Shown: positions 55,755 to 62,637 of the stretch, piece by piece
How the letters are laid out: every line of letters begins with the position of its first letter
How positions within the stretch are numbered: the stretch's first letter is position 1
Source: a virus
IMG/VR virus record: IMGVR_UViG_3300042868_005134
Coordinates: 186,001 to 250,000 of that record
Length of the DNA stretch: 64,000 nucleotides
Direction: 5' to 3' (one strand)
Program-made: the position numbers and the translations under genes
Notes under the pieces: model-generated
What the model was told of the DNA's origin: nothing
Databases searched by the model: none
Seen by the model: the letters and a program-made list of their open reading frames with translations, nothing else

Positions 55755-56515
55755 TGTTTTCTCTCTATATCTTCTTCTATACATTCTGTACCGTATTGTA
55801 TTTCCACAATACGACAAACCGCTTCGAACGGATTATGTATTTTATGCCAATTGCCCAAAGGTATTACTACCTGAGAATGTTGTGTTAATGTTAGCATAGG
55901 CAATGCGTAGCCGCTCGTCAACTGCTGTTCTAATACGCATTGTCCTTCAGCAACGTGCCAAAATTCGTGACGTTTTAAATGCCGTTGCATGCTTAATGAT
56001 TGTCCCGGTTCTATAGTAAGCTCTTTTACTTTACAACCGTTTACATCATATAGTACTTGATAGTAACCCCATGTACGTGATGTTTTAATAGATTTCCATT
56101 CTTCCAATATCCAACTACTTGAATTTTTCTTTGTGTTTCCGCCAACTCCAAATACAAACTCTAGTTTATCGTCTACTAAGTCCATTTCATGTATATTTTC
56201 TTTTGTACGGTCTCCACCGTTGGCAAAAATAATAGTAGCATCGGGGTACATAGCTCTAACACCTGTGATAGTGTTTTTACTACTACCGTCGGCATCAGGG
56301 TAACAAACCACTTTATCTACAACTTTAAGAGATTCAATGATGCGGCAACGTTCGTATTCTTCCATAAAGGCCTGACCCTTTTTACGAACTAACCAATCAT
56401 CTGTATTAATACCAACAATCAGCATGTCACCTAGTTTACTAGCTGCTTCAAAGTACTCAATATGCCCAGAATGAAGGGGGTCGAAACCCCCTGTTACAAG
56501 TACGATTCTTTTCAT
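55751..56515 (-). CDS. fusion of an RfaE2-like nucleotidyltransferase with a mannose-isomerase-type cupin
   Basis: This 254-residue protein has two parts. Residues 1-140 have VLVTGGFDPLHSGHIEYF with the HxGH nucleotidyl-transfer motif (H15, H18), then GDMLIVGINTDDWL, IIESLKVVDKVV and the IIFANGGDR strand: an RfaE2/cytidylyltransferase-like domain. Residues about 150-245 are a cupin (KVKELTIEPGQSLSMQRHLK, then HEFWHVAEGQC, VVIPLGNWHKIHNP) matching the C-terminal isomerase part of ManC/AlgA-type bifunctional enzymes. It is the first gene of the sugar operon and is transcribed from a perfect TATAAATA box. It may make the sugar precursor, but the guanylyltransferase domain of ManC is absent. Confidence 0.75.
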   Translation of the reverse strand: MKRIVLVTGGFDPLHSGHIEYFEAASKLGDMLIVGINTDDWLVRKKGQAFMEEYERCRIIESLKVVDKVVCYPDADGSSKNTITGVRAMYPDATIIFANGGDRTKENIHEMDLVDDKLEFVFGVGGNTKKNSSSWILEEWKSIKTSRTWGYYQVLYDVNGCKVKELTIEPGQSLSMQRHLKRHEFWHVAEGQCVLEQQLTSGYALPMLTLTQHSQVVIPLGNWHKIHNPFEAVCRIVEIQYGTECIEEDIERKQ

Positions 56516-56531
56516 ACACTATTTATAGTGT
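56516..56531 (-). promoter_or_regulatory. late promoter TATAAATA within a perfect palindrome
   Basis: On the minus strand ACACTATAAATAGTGT is a 16-bp inverted repeat with arms ACACTAT and ATAGTGT. It holds the exact T4 late consensus TATAAATA (56520-56527), 4 nt before the ATG at 56515. The stop codon of thyX (56523-56525) lies inside the box. No ribosome binding site lies between box and ATG. Confidence 0.7.
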
Positions 56532-57203
56532 ATTTGCCATAGGAAAAATTTCAGCAATTACTTTAGCACAAGCAAGAGCGATATGTTGATGTTCTTTTTG
56601 AGTACCGTTTTCTTTGCGGAGATCAATGTAGTGAATCCAACTACGCAATGTACCATTCATATACATACGGCTGATAGTAAGCCCTTCAGGCAGCACTGCT
56701 CTAGCTTGTTCTTTAGCAATGCCGTTCTTGATAGCCCACGCATACTCTTGTTTGACCGAAAAAAGCACTCGTTTTTGGGCCCGCTCCCATTCAATGGCAA
56801 TTAATTTTTGTGCTTCGTCACTCATATCTGCTTCTACACTATTCTGACGATTTTTTGTATCTTGGAATCTAGCTTCACGCAATACAAACGCTTCGTCTAG
56901 TTCTGCTGTTGGATCAGCATAACGCTGACTAAATTCTTGAAAGCTAAAACTGCGATGACGTAGAATTTGTCTAGCAATATCACGTGTGGTTTCAATTTCA
57001 ATACAGGCACTTACCATTTCAAGAGGACTCCAGTGTTGATGCTTAATCAAATATTTGATTAATTTCTCACTTGTCTCTGTGTTAAATTGGTTGGCAGGAT
57101 TACTGACTCTCGCACAATACGCAACAAGATCTAATGCGTCTTTGATATTTTGTTGACGAAATTCTTCTGTTGGCTGACTATTCGATACTAATTTAACTTT
57201 CAT
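56523..57203 (-). CDS. thyX: flavin-dependent thymidylate synthase
   Basis: This 226-residue protein has the exact ThyX signature RHRx7S: RHRSFSFQEFS with R82, H83, R84 and S92, followed by QRY. SPLEMVSACIEIETTRDIARQ and GLTISRMYMNGTLRSWIHYI are further family segments, the last bearing the dUMP-side residues. ThyX methylates dUMP using methylenetetrahydrofolate and FADH2 and supports phage DNA synthesis. It overlaps the previous gene by 4 nt. Its stop codon lies within the late promoter of the sugar operon. All expected residues are present. Confidence 0.95.
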   Translation of the reverse strand: MKVKLVSNSQPTEEFRQQNIKDALDLVAYCARVSNPANQFNTETSEKLIKYLIKHQHWSPLEMVSACIEIETTRDIARQILRHRSFSFQEFSQRYADPTAELDEAFVLREARFQDTKNRQNSVEADMSDEAQKLIAIEWERAQKRVLFSVKQEYAWAIKNGIAKEQARAVLPEGLTISRMYMNGTLRSWIHYIDLRKENGTQKEHQHIALACAKVIAEIFPMANTL

Positions 57204-57520
57204 TTTAATTTCTTGTTATTTAAAAATTTGTTGGTGTGTTTGGTTATATCTTTTTTAATTCGATTAGTATCTAATTTAAAATCGACATTTTCGATAGTAT
57301 CTTCATATTCTAATACAATCTCTTTCATCTGCCGTTCAAAGTTACCCCAACTTCCTTCATTAAGTTCTTTTTCTAATTCTATTTCCCAAATCTTTTTATT
57401 TTTGAATGTAATTGTAACCGAATGAAGATATCGGAGAGGAACTACATTAAGTGTTATCTCTCCGAATACTTCGGGCCAGCGATCTATTACGTCTTTGGGA
57501 AGTGTTTTCCCACGTGTCAC
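57200..57520 (-). CDS. small conserved-type phage protein, unknown
   Basis: This 106-residue protein overlaps thyX and the gene before it by 4 nt each (ATGA type). It has a short beta part (HSVTITFKNKKIWEIELEKE) and a lysine-rich helical C-terminus ending in KFLNNKKLK. There are no cysteines and no known motif. Proteins with this general look sit beside the next two genes in aquatic T4-like phages as I remember. The function is unknown. Confidence 0.6.
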   Translation of the reverse strand: MTRGKTLPKDVIDRWPEVFGEITLNVVPLRYLHSVTITFKNKKIWEIELEKELNEGSWGNFERQMKEIVLEYEDTIENVDFKLDTNRIKKDITKHTNKFLNNKKLK

Positions 57521-58137
57521 TTTACTTTCTTCGTAGGCACAAGTTCTTCAGCTTTACGTCTAAAATCAGCAGCCTGTTTTGCTAACTTGTCTGCGTCACT
57601 TCTAAACTTTTTAGCCTGAGCTTCAGGGCTAAGATTTTCTACCATGGGTTGAATATCTTCGTTTACACTTTGTGATGTGGTTTTTGCCGAAGGGCTAATG
57701 TCTTTGACAGTGGCCACATCGACAACTTCAACGTTAGTAGGAATTTTTACTACGTCTTTAACAGCTAAATCATCCACTGCAATTCCACGTTGCTCTGCAA
57801 TTAACTGATTAAGTTCATCTAGGCTAATGCGTGTTGTAAAATTTGGAATCATTTCAACTTCACTAGTAGATACTTTTGTTAACATACCCTTAGTGTGTAA
57901 ACTAGGCAGCATTGTACTACCATCTGGAAACTTTGCTCTGGCTAGTACTTCAGAAAATTCAAATGCTTCCTGTGCTGAATTATTTTCTACAAGCTGTATT
58001 AGAGCATCGTGGTAACTATCGGACAAATTTTCTGTTGGGATGATTAGACAACTGTAAGAATCGCCGGGCAATGTCCTGTACGCTACTAATACTTTACGGC
58101 CAGTTTTTTTCATTCGGCCTACGTGTTTAATATCCAT
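57517..58137 (-). CDS. conserved-type phage protein with helical tail
   Basis: This 206-residue protein has a folded N-terminal part (GRKVLVAYRTLPGDSYSCLIIP, then SYHDALIQLVENNSAQEAFE and ARAKFPDGSTMLPSLH). The C-terminal part (about 150-206) is a charged coil with KKFRSDADKLAKQAADFRRK, likely a coiled coil. I recall this YRTLPGD...P pattern from aquatic T4-like phages as a conserved protein without a known function. AAGGAG lies before the start. It overlaps its neighbour by 4 nt. Confidence 0.6.
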   Translation of the reverse strand: MDIKHVGRMKKTGRKVLVAYRTLPGDSYSCLIIPTENLSDSYHDALIQLVENNSAQEAFEFSEVLARAKFPDGSTMLPSLHTKGMLTKVSTSEVEMIPNFTTRISLDELNQLIAEQRGIAVDDLAVKDVVKIPTNVEVVDVATVKDISPSAKTTSQSVNEDIQPMVENLSPEAQAKKFRSDADKLAKQAADFRRKAEELVPTKKVK

Positions 58138-58138
58138 A

Positions 58139-58384
58139 TTATTCTCCTTGAGCAGGCGCTGCAGGTTGTGCTTTCTGCGCCGCTTCTAAGAAGCTATTTA
58201 ATTTATCAAACAATACACCAACGCTTGATAATTCGATAGCTTTGAATGCGCCGCGTGTAGTTACTACGTCGATTAGATTACGCATAGCAATTAAATCATT
58301 AATGTTAAGTTCTGGCGCTGCAGCGGGTGCGGCCTCTACCGGCGTTTCGACGCCATTTTGTTCTGTTACAACTTGTTCAATCAT
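58139..58384 (-). CDS. small paired protein (A), unknown
   Basis: This 81-residue protein has an Ala/Pro-rich N-terminus and end around a central block, LNINDLIAMRNLIDVVTTRG then AFKAIELSSVGVLFDKLNSFLE. The same block is found in the next gene (58381), so the pair arose by tandem duplication. Its ATG is within the end of that gene. A protein of this type is common in aquatic T4-like phages beside the MoxR/VWA genes, in my recollection. The function is unknown. Confidence 0.65.
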   Translation of the reverse strand: MIEQVVTEQNGVETPVEAAPAAAPELNINDLIAMRNLIDVVTTRGAFKAIELSSVGVLFDKLNSFLEAAQKAQPAAPAQGE

Positions 58385-58590
58385 TTTGTTTCTCCTTGGT
58401 TTTGTTTAACACCTTCTAAAAAGGTTGTTAGTTTGTTATAAGTTTGCCCGACAATCATCATTTCGTTCGGTTTAAACGTACCTCTAGCACTTGCGATATC
58501 GATAATGCTTTTCATTGCCGCTAAATCGGTAAGTGTTAATTGAGCAGGATCCTGTTGAGGAACCTCTTGGTTATTAGTTTCTTCAGTCAT
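58381..58590 (-). CDS. small paired protein (B), unknown
   Basis: This 69-residue protein has LTLTDLAAMKSIIDIASARG then TFKPNEMMIVGQTYNKLTTFLE, aligned over about 42 residues with the neighbouring gene at 58139. It has GAGGAG upstream of the ATG. A GATAAATT variant of the late box lies at 58621-58628 on the minus strand, about 30 nt before its start. The function is unknown; being duplicated next to its sister it could form a heteromer. Confidence 0.65.
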   Translation of the reverse strand: MTEETNNQEVPQQDPAQLTLTDLAAMKSIIDIASARGTFKPNEMMIVGQTYNKLTTFLEGVKQNQGETK

Positions 58591-58630
58591 ATAAACTCCT
58601 CGTAAATTATATATGCTTATAATTTATCTA

Positions 58631-58909
58631 TTAGGCTAAATGTGGACAAGCAAGTCTGAAAAAACTAAGTTCTTTTTCAGATTCGAATCCTATACGTGTA
58701 GTATAAATTATGGTATTGTCGATAATGCCTATGTATTGCCCTACATAATATCGACTATTAAGATTGGCATAGATCCAGCGATCTATATGATTAGACAATA
58801 CAGGATTGTACTTGGGTACATCTGTATAGTGAAAATGATGCGCTGGAAACGAGACTTTTCTCAGATCCAGCGCATTAAGCGGATTTATTTTACCGTTTTT
58901 TAACGCCAT
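58631..58909 (-). CDS. small unknown protein after the VWA gene
   Basis: This 92-residue protein starts in the stop of the VWA gene (TAATG). The sequence is a single regular domain rich in aromatic residues (HHFHYTDVPKYNP, RWIYANLNSRYYVGQYIGI, ELSFFRLACPHLA). It could bind a partner of the VWA protein, given coupling. There is no known motif. Confidence 0.55.
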   Translation of the reverse strand: MALKNGKINPLNALDLRKVSFPAHHFHYTDVPKYNPVLSNHIDRWIYANLNSRYYVGQYIGIIDNTIIYTTRIGFESEKELSFFRLACPHLA

Positions 58910-60120
58910 TAACTACTTGCTTCTTCTTCGTAATAAGCATGGGCGCCCCAAGGTGGCACAATGCTGGTAGTACCGTGAATAATAAACACTGTATCGCAGT
59001 AGTTTTCATCACCCCATGAATCCCACGGATAACCGTCTGTGAACATGATAAACTTCTTAGGGTTAATGTCATGTTGCTTCATGTATTCCCAGTTAGCCAT
59101 AAAGTCAGTACCACCACCGCCCATTGGTTCGTACTCGGTAATATCGTTGCCGCCGTAACCGTCGAAGTCTTGTTCGTTATAGACTTTAGTATCGAAACAC
59201 CAAACTTTAATACTGTAGTCCTTGTACTCGTCCATAATGCCTTTAATTTCAGTTAAGAAATCTTTAGCTTGCTCATCGCTAATAGAACCTGACATGTCAA
59301 TACTAATACAAATGTCGATAGTTTCATCAAAATTCATACCTGGCAAAATAGCACCAGTGTGCCATGCCTTACGACTAGGACGACTAAAGGTATAGTCATG
59401 CTTGATAGTGCTTTGAATTTGCTGACGCAAAATTTGACGCCAGTTCATTTTAGGTTCTGTCAACTCACGGATTATACGCTGAATTTCAGCAGGAGTGTTA
59501 CCTGCTCCAGCAGTCTGCGCCGCGGTGATAGTAGCTTCGCGAATTTCGTCACGAATCTTTTTCAATTCTTCTTTACTATATTGTGGCCGACCTTTACCGG
59601 ATCCGGGTTGATTACCACTACCATCGCCATCACCTTTTTGCCAATCGATATGTTCGTCGAGCAATTGACCAAGAGCAGACAAACTTTGTTCGTCCATGTC
59701 TTCGTAAATTTCGTCGTACACTTGTTCAGCACTTTTGCCGTAATGCTTAGGATCGTGGAAAATTTTAATACCTTTTGGCTGATCTCCAATACGGTCTCGA
59801 ACCAATTGCCCATTTACACAATAGTCGATTGCGGCATTCCAAATGCCTCGATCTCTGCCTTCTGTGCGGGCAATGTGGTCAAATACATTGTGTAGGATTT
59901 CGTGTGCCACCACAAACTCAACTTCTTTAGCACTGAGTTTTTCAAAGAACGGTCGGCTGTAGTACAGGCTGCGCCCATCTGTAGCCGCAGTATTACACCA
60001 TTCGCTGGCATCGACAATTTTCAATCGCGTTGCCATGTTGCCAAAGAAAGGATGGCGGAGTAGCAAACCAATCCGTGCTACAATAATTTTATCAACAATT
60101 GGGTCTAAATCATGCGACAT
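58909..60120 (-). CDS. VWA-domain protein with metallopeptidase-like N-terminus
   Basis: This 403-residue protein has HEILH (H73-H77) with FDHIART after it, in the layout of DUF2201-type putative metallopeptidase domains. After a Gly/Asp-rich linker (GDGDGSGNQPGSGKG, about 163-177) comes a von Willebrand A domain with DMSGS (275-279), the metal-binding MIDAS start, and KFIMFTDGYP. It pairs with the MoxR ATPase at 60196, as MoxR and VWA proteins pair in bacteria to remodel or activate other proteins. A perfect consensus sigma70-type promoter precedes it. Its targets are not evident. Both the HExxH and the MIDAS residues are present, so activity is plausible. Confidence 0.82.
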   Translation of the reverse strand: MSHDLDPIVDKIIVARIGLLLRHPFFGNMATRLKIVDASEWCNTAATDGRSLYYSRPFFEKLSAKEVEFVVAHEILHNVFDHIARTEGRDRGIWNAAIDYCVNGQLVRDRIGDQPKGIKIFHDPKHYGKSAEQVYDEIYEDMDEQSLSALGQLLDEHIDWQKGDGDGSGNQPGSGKGRPQYSKEELKKIRDEIREATITAAQTAGAGNTPAEIQRIIRELTEPKMNWRQILRQQIQSTIKHDYTFSRPSRKAWHTGAILPGMNFDETIDICISIDMSGSISDEQAKDFLTEIKGIMDEYKDYSIKVWCFDTKVYNEQDFDGYGGNDITEYEPMGGGGTDFMANWEYMKQHDINPKKFIMFTDGYPWDSWGDENYCDTVFIIHGTTSIVPPWGAHAYYEEEASS

Positions 60121-60149
60121 ACTTGCTCCTGTTATTTGCTATAGTATAT

Positions 60150-60178
60150 ATTATAACACCGCCCGCAGGCGGTGTCAA
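60150..60178 (-). promoter_or_regulatory. perfect consensus sigma70-type promoter
   Basis: On the minus strand TTGACA (60173-60178), a 17-bp spacer and TATAAT (60150-60155) match the bacterial consensus at every position. It drives the VWA gene group. The spacer holds an 8-bp GC-rich inverted repeat. Confidence 0.85.
60156..60175. terminator. GC-rich hairpin inside the promoter spacer
   Basis: ACACCGCC (60156-60163), loop CGCA and GGCGGTGT (60168-60175) form a perfect 8-bp stem that is unusual in this AT-rich DNA. It starts about 20 nt after the stop of moxR on the minus strand, so it may end or pause that transcript, although no T run follows. It also spans the -35/-10 spacer of the next promoter. 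Confidence 0.6.
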
Positions 60179-60195
60179 TTGGATTTGGCTACTAA

Positions 60196-61287
60196 TCAAC
60201 GCTTTTCTGTGGCCGCCGCAATGTACTTACCGAACTTAGCATGGAATGCGTCAAAACACTCAATCTCATCTGGATCCAAAGGCAGTTGATATTGTGTCAA
60301 CGCAAGTTTAGTACCCATAACAACCAATTCAGTTTCGAAATTGTCCATCATGAATTGGAAGAAACAGTTAACTTTATCGTTAAAGCCTTTGTCGTTTTTA
60401 TCAGACGCATCTTTCAATTCATAGCACAGGGACACAGTCAAAGAGTACATGGCACTAATTTCTTTAGTATCCATTTTCTTAACCTTGCCCTTGAGAATCT
60501 CTGTAGGGTTAGGCAGTTTAGAGGCAATCTTACGATGAGCCATAAACTTAATGGCAAGACCTTCACCAACCGCACCCGACACTAAATCTGTCAAAGTGTT
60601 TTCGTCTTCGTCGTCATCAAACAACAGTTCACTAACAAATGCCCAGCTACGTGGAGTGGCAAATGCCTTTGAGCTAGAACGAGGATCAAAATCGTACAAG
60701 TCTTTCTTGCTAAAAGTCAAAAAGCCCACAACGTCTTTGTGTTGGCGATTTTCAGTAGCCCAGCTAAAGTAGTCGTCCCAATCAACACGCATCTCCATGT
60801 GAACAAAACGGTTAGCCAACGGAGCAGGCATACGATAAGTAACGCCCTTGTCAGCTTCACGGTTACCTGCTGCCACAATGAACACATTGTCAGGCAGTTT
60901 ATAAGTACCTACGCGGCGATTCAAAACCAACTGATAAGCCGCTGCCTGTACAGCAGGAGCCGCACTGTTCATTTCGTCCATGAACAGGATAATGTTTTTA
61001 TGCTTGGACGCTTCGACTTCGTTAGGCAACTCAATTGGAGGAGCCCATGCCATGCGGCTAGTGTTAGCATCAAAGTAAGGGATACCTTTAATGTCAGTAG
61101 GTTCCCACAAGCTCAAACGAATATCAATAACATGAGCTTCTAATTCTTCGCCCAATTGCTTGACAATATCTGACTTACCAATTCCGGGAGGACCCCAAAG
61201 GAACACAGGACGTTGTGCCTTAAAAGCACGACGAAGGGACTTTTTAGCGGCTTTAGGGCCAACGGTGCGTGAAACAATCTCGCTCAT
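60196..61287 (-). CDS. MoxR-family AAA+ ATPase
   Basis: This 363-residue protein has Walker A GPPGIGKS (32-39), FMDE as Walker B (102-105), SA following it, and an ANRFVHMEM-type sensor and arginine region. The NAAGNREAD-like segment IVAAGNREADKG fits the AAA+ sensor 1. MoxR proteins act with VWA partners as chaperones for inserting cofactors or activating complexes. Its partner, the VWA gene at 58909, is next on the same strand. A strong sigma70-type promoter lies upstream, with a 50-nt leader and GGAG before the ATG. Identification is firm; the client is unknown. Confidence 0.88.
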   Translation of the reverse strand: MSEIVSRTVGPKAAKKSLRRAFKAQRPVFLWGPPGIGKSDIVKQLGEELEAHVIDIRLSLWEPTDIKGIPYFDANTSRMAWAPPIELPNEVEASKHKNIILFMDEMNSAAPAVQAAAYQLVLNRRVGTYKLPDNVFIVAAGNREADKGVTYRMPAPLANRFVHMEMRVDWDDYFSWATENRQHKDVVGFLTFSKKDLYDFDPRSSSKAFATPRSWAFVSELLFDDDEDENTLTDLVSGAVGEGLAIKFMAHRKIASKLPNPTEILKGKVKKMDTKEISAMYSLTVSLCYELKDASDKNDKGFNDKVNCFFQFMMDNFETELVVMGTKLALTQYQLPLDPDEIECFDAFHAKFGKYIAAATEKR

Positions 61288-61336
61288 ATATACTCCAGGG
61301 TTAAAAAAACGTTGTAAACTAAGTGTCTATGTATGT

Positions 61337-61365
61337 ATTATAAACGATATCTGTGCCCACGTCAA
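61337..61365 (-). promoter_or_regulatory. sigma70-type promoter for moxR
   Basis: On the minus strand TTGACG (61360-61365), a 17-bp spacer and TATAAT (61337-61342) stand 50 nt before the MoxR ATG, giving a leader of roughly 40 nt that contains GGAG. One mismatch in the -35 element. Confidence 0.82.
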
Positions 61366-61372
61366 CTGTTTT

Positions 61373-61780
61373 TTAACTTTTTTCTTCGTTTTGAGCATCC
61401 TTTTTTCGAGCATTCATAGCTTTGACTAGTCCATATTTTCGAATATCATCCGAAAACATGTATAGCTCAAAAGCCTTTTTTTCCGAAAAAACGGTTAAAC
61501 TTTGTCCTGTTAAGAAATAAGGGCAGTCCAAATAGTTGTCAAAAAATATGATTGTTTGGGGACTAAGTTCAATTTTATCTGTGAAAGGAACTTCAAATTC
61601 TTCCAATTTAAGTTCGCCAATTAAAAATTCATATCCTTCTAGACTCAGTCGCAGTGCTCCGGATTCTTTGGTACGTTTACTTTGCCACCATTTGTGTAAG
61701 TGTAGTTTGACATTGGCTTCATCCGTACTACGTTCCATTGATTTAAGGAAAATTCTAGTGTAAAGTTCTCGACTAATCAT
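61373..61780 (-). CDS. small unknown protein
   Basis: This 135-residue protein overlaps the SGNH hydrolase gene by 4 nt (ATGA). It has a regular alpha/beta pattern (RLSLEGYEFLIGELKLEEFE, ELSPQTIIFFDNYLDCPYFL) and a basic C-terminus. The SLEG...L pattern and YFLTGQSLTVFSE segment recall small conserved proteins of T4-like phages, but I cannot name a family. The start codon is ATG, with no strong ribosome binding site. Confidence 0.55.
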   Translation of the reverse strand: MISRELYTRIFLKSMERSTDEANVKLHLHKWWQSKRTKESGALRLSLEGYEFLIGELKLEEFEVPFTDKIELSPQTIIFFDNYLDCPYFLTGQSLTVFSEKKAFELYMFSDDIRKYGLVKAMNARKKDAQNEEKS

Positions 61781-62637
61781 AATTGATCTTTTATTTTTTT
61801 AAACACATTTTCAGCAAATCTTCTATGTGACATTTTACCAAGGTGCATGCCATCTCTTGCCACGTCTTGATGATTAAAAGTTATATCTAAATTATTAAAA
61901 TTTGATAATCTATCACATATTGTTTGTATTATATTACAATCTGGATTATTGGACCATGTGTTTTCTTGATTTTCTATTCCGATATGGTAGTGTATTTTAG
62001 ATTCTTTAAATCTAGCAAGAGTGTTGATTAACATCAAATTTTTATAACTTTCAAAAGCGGCATAGCCCTCGTCCATAAATGTTGGATCTGCTTTAGTTAA
62101 CTTTCTCTGTAGACTGTCAGAATATTCCGCATACTCCTGCCAATTTGGAACATAGTCTACTACTGCATCTTCTAATATAATCTCACGTCTGTACATACCA
62201 GGAACTGAAAAAAATATTAATTTTGGATTAAGTTTGTGTATATGTTTTTCTAATAGCATTGCCTGTCTATCTATACTCGATCCAGCTGTTGCCAAGTTCC
62301 AAAACGGAATTTTTTTACCTGTATAGTCTTTAATTTTGTTTAACAGTACGTTTGACCATACATCTTGAATTTCTAAACCAACTCCTGATGTATGACTACA
62401 CCCTAAAAATACTATAGGTAGTTCACTGGTAGTTGTAAATTCGTCGCATCTAAATCTTTGACTATTGTACTTATAACTGTATGTTTTTGATCGTTCCAAT
62501 GCCAAGTTGGGGTGTTCTTTTAAATCATGATTTGACCAAAATCGTGGTTCGTCAGTCGCACAAAAAATATGTTCTGAACCACCTTCGTAAAAGCAAACAG
62601 TACTGGCGTGATCTAGAAGATGATTTATGCGACTCAT
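61777..62637 (-). CDS. SGNH/GDSL-fold hydrolase-like protein
   Basis: This 286-residue protein has FLGCSHTSGVGL (block I, catalytic S81 as GCSH in place of GDS), FWNLATAGSSIDRQ (block III glycine or asparagine region) and DGMHLGKMSH near the end (D262, H265), the Asp-His part of the triad. Such enzymes remove acyl groups from sugars, lipids or glycans. It is coupled to the genes on both sides by 4-nt overlaps. A link to the glycan genes elsewhere in the window is possible but not shown. An acyltransferase role is also possible. Confidence 0.7.
   Translation of the reverse strand: MSRINHLLDHASTVCFYEGGSEHIFCATDEPRFWSNHDLKEHPNLALERSKTYSYKYNSQRFRCDEFTTTSELPIVFLGCSHTSGVGLEIQDVWSNVLLNKIKDYTGKKIPFWNLATAGSSIDRQAMLLEKHIHKLNPKLIFFSVPGMYRREIILEDAVVDYVPNWQEYAEYSDSLQRKLTKADPTFMDEGYAAFESYKNLMLINTLARFKESKIHYHIGIENQENTWSNNPDCNIIQTICDRLSNFNNLDITFNHQDVARDGMHLGKMSHRRFAENVFKKIKDQL

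Noticed and set aside
55755-55817. Upstream ATG adding 21 residues to the fucose-synthase/ColC-like protein
   Set aside because: The added residues are basic and overlap the coding end of the upstream gene. The ATG at 55754 begins a proper MKIVVTGG Rossmann strand and makes an ATGA overlap.
59359-59895. Plus-strand open frame of 178 codons inside the VWA gene
   Set aside because: It lies opposite a firmly identified gene with HExxH and MIDAS motifs, has no ribosome binding site and reads as low-complexity antisense sequence.
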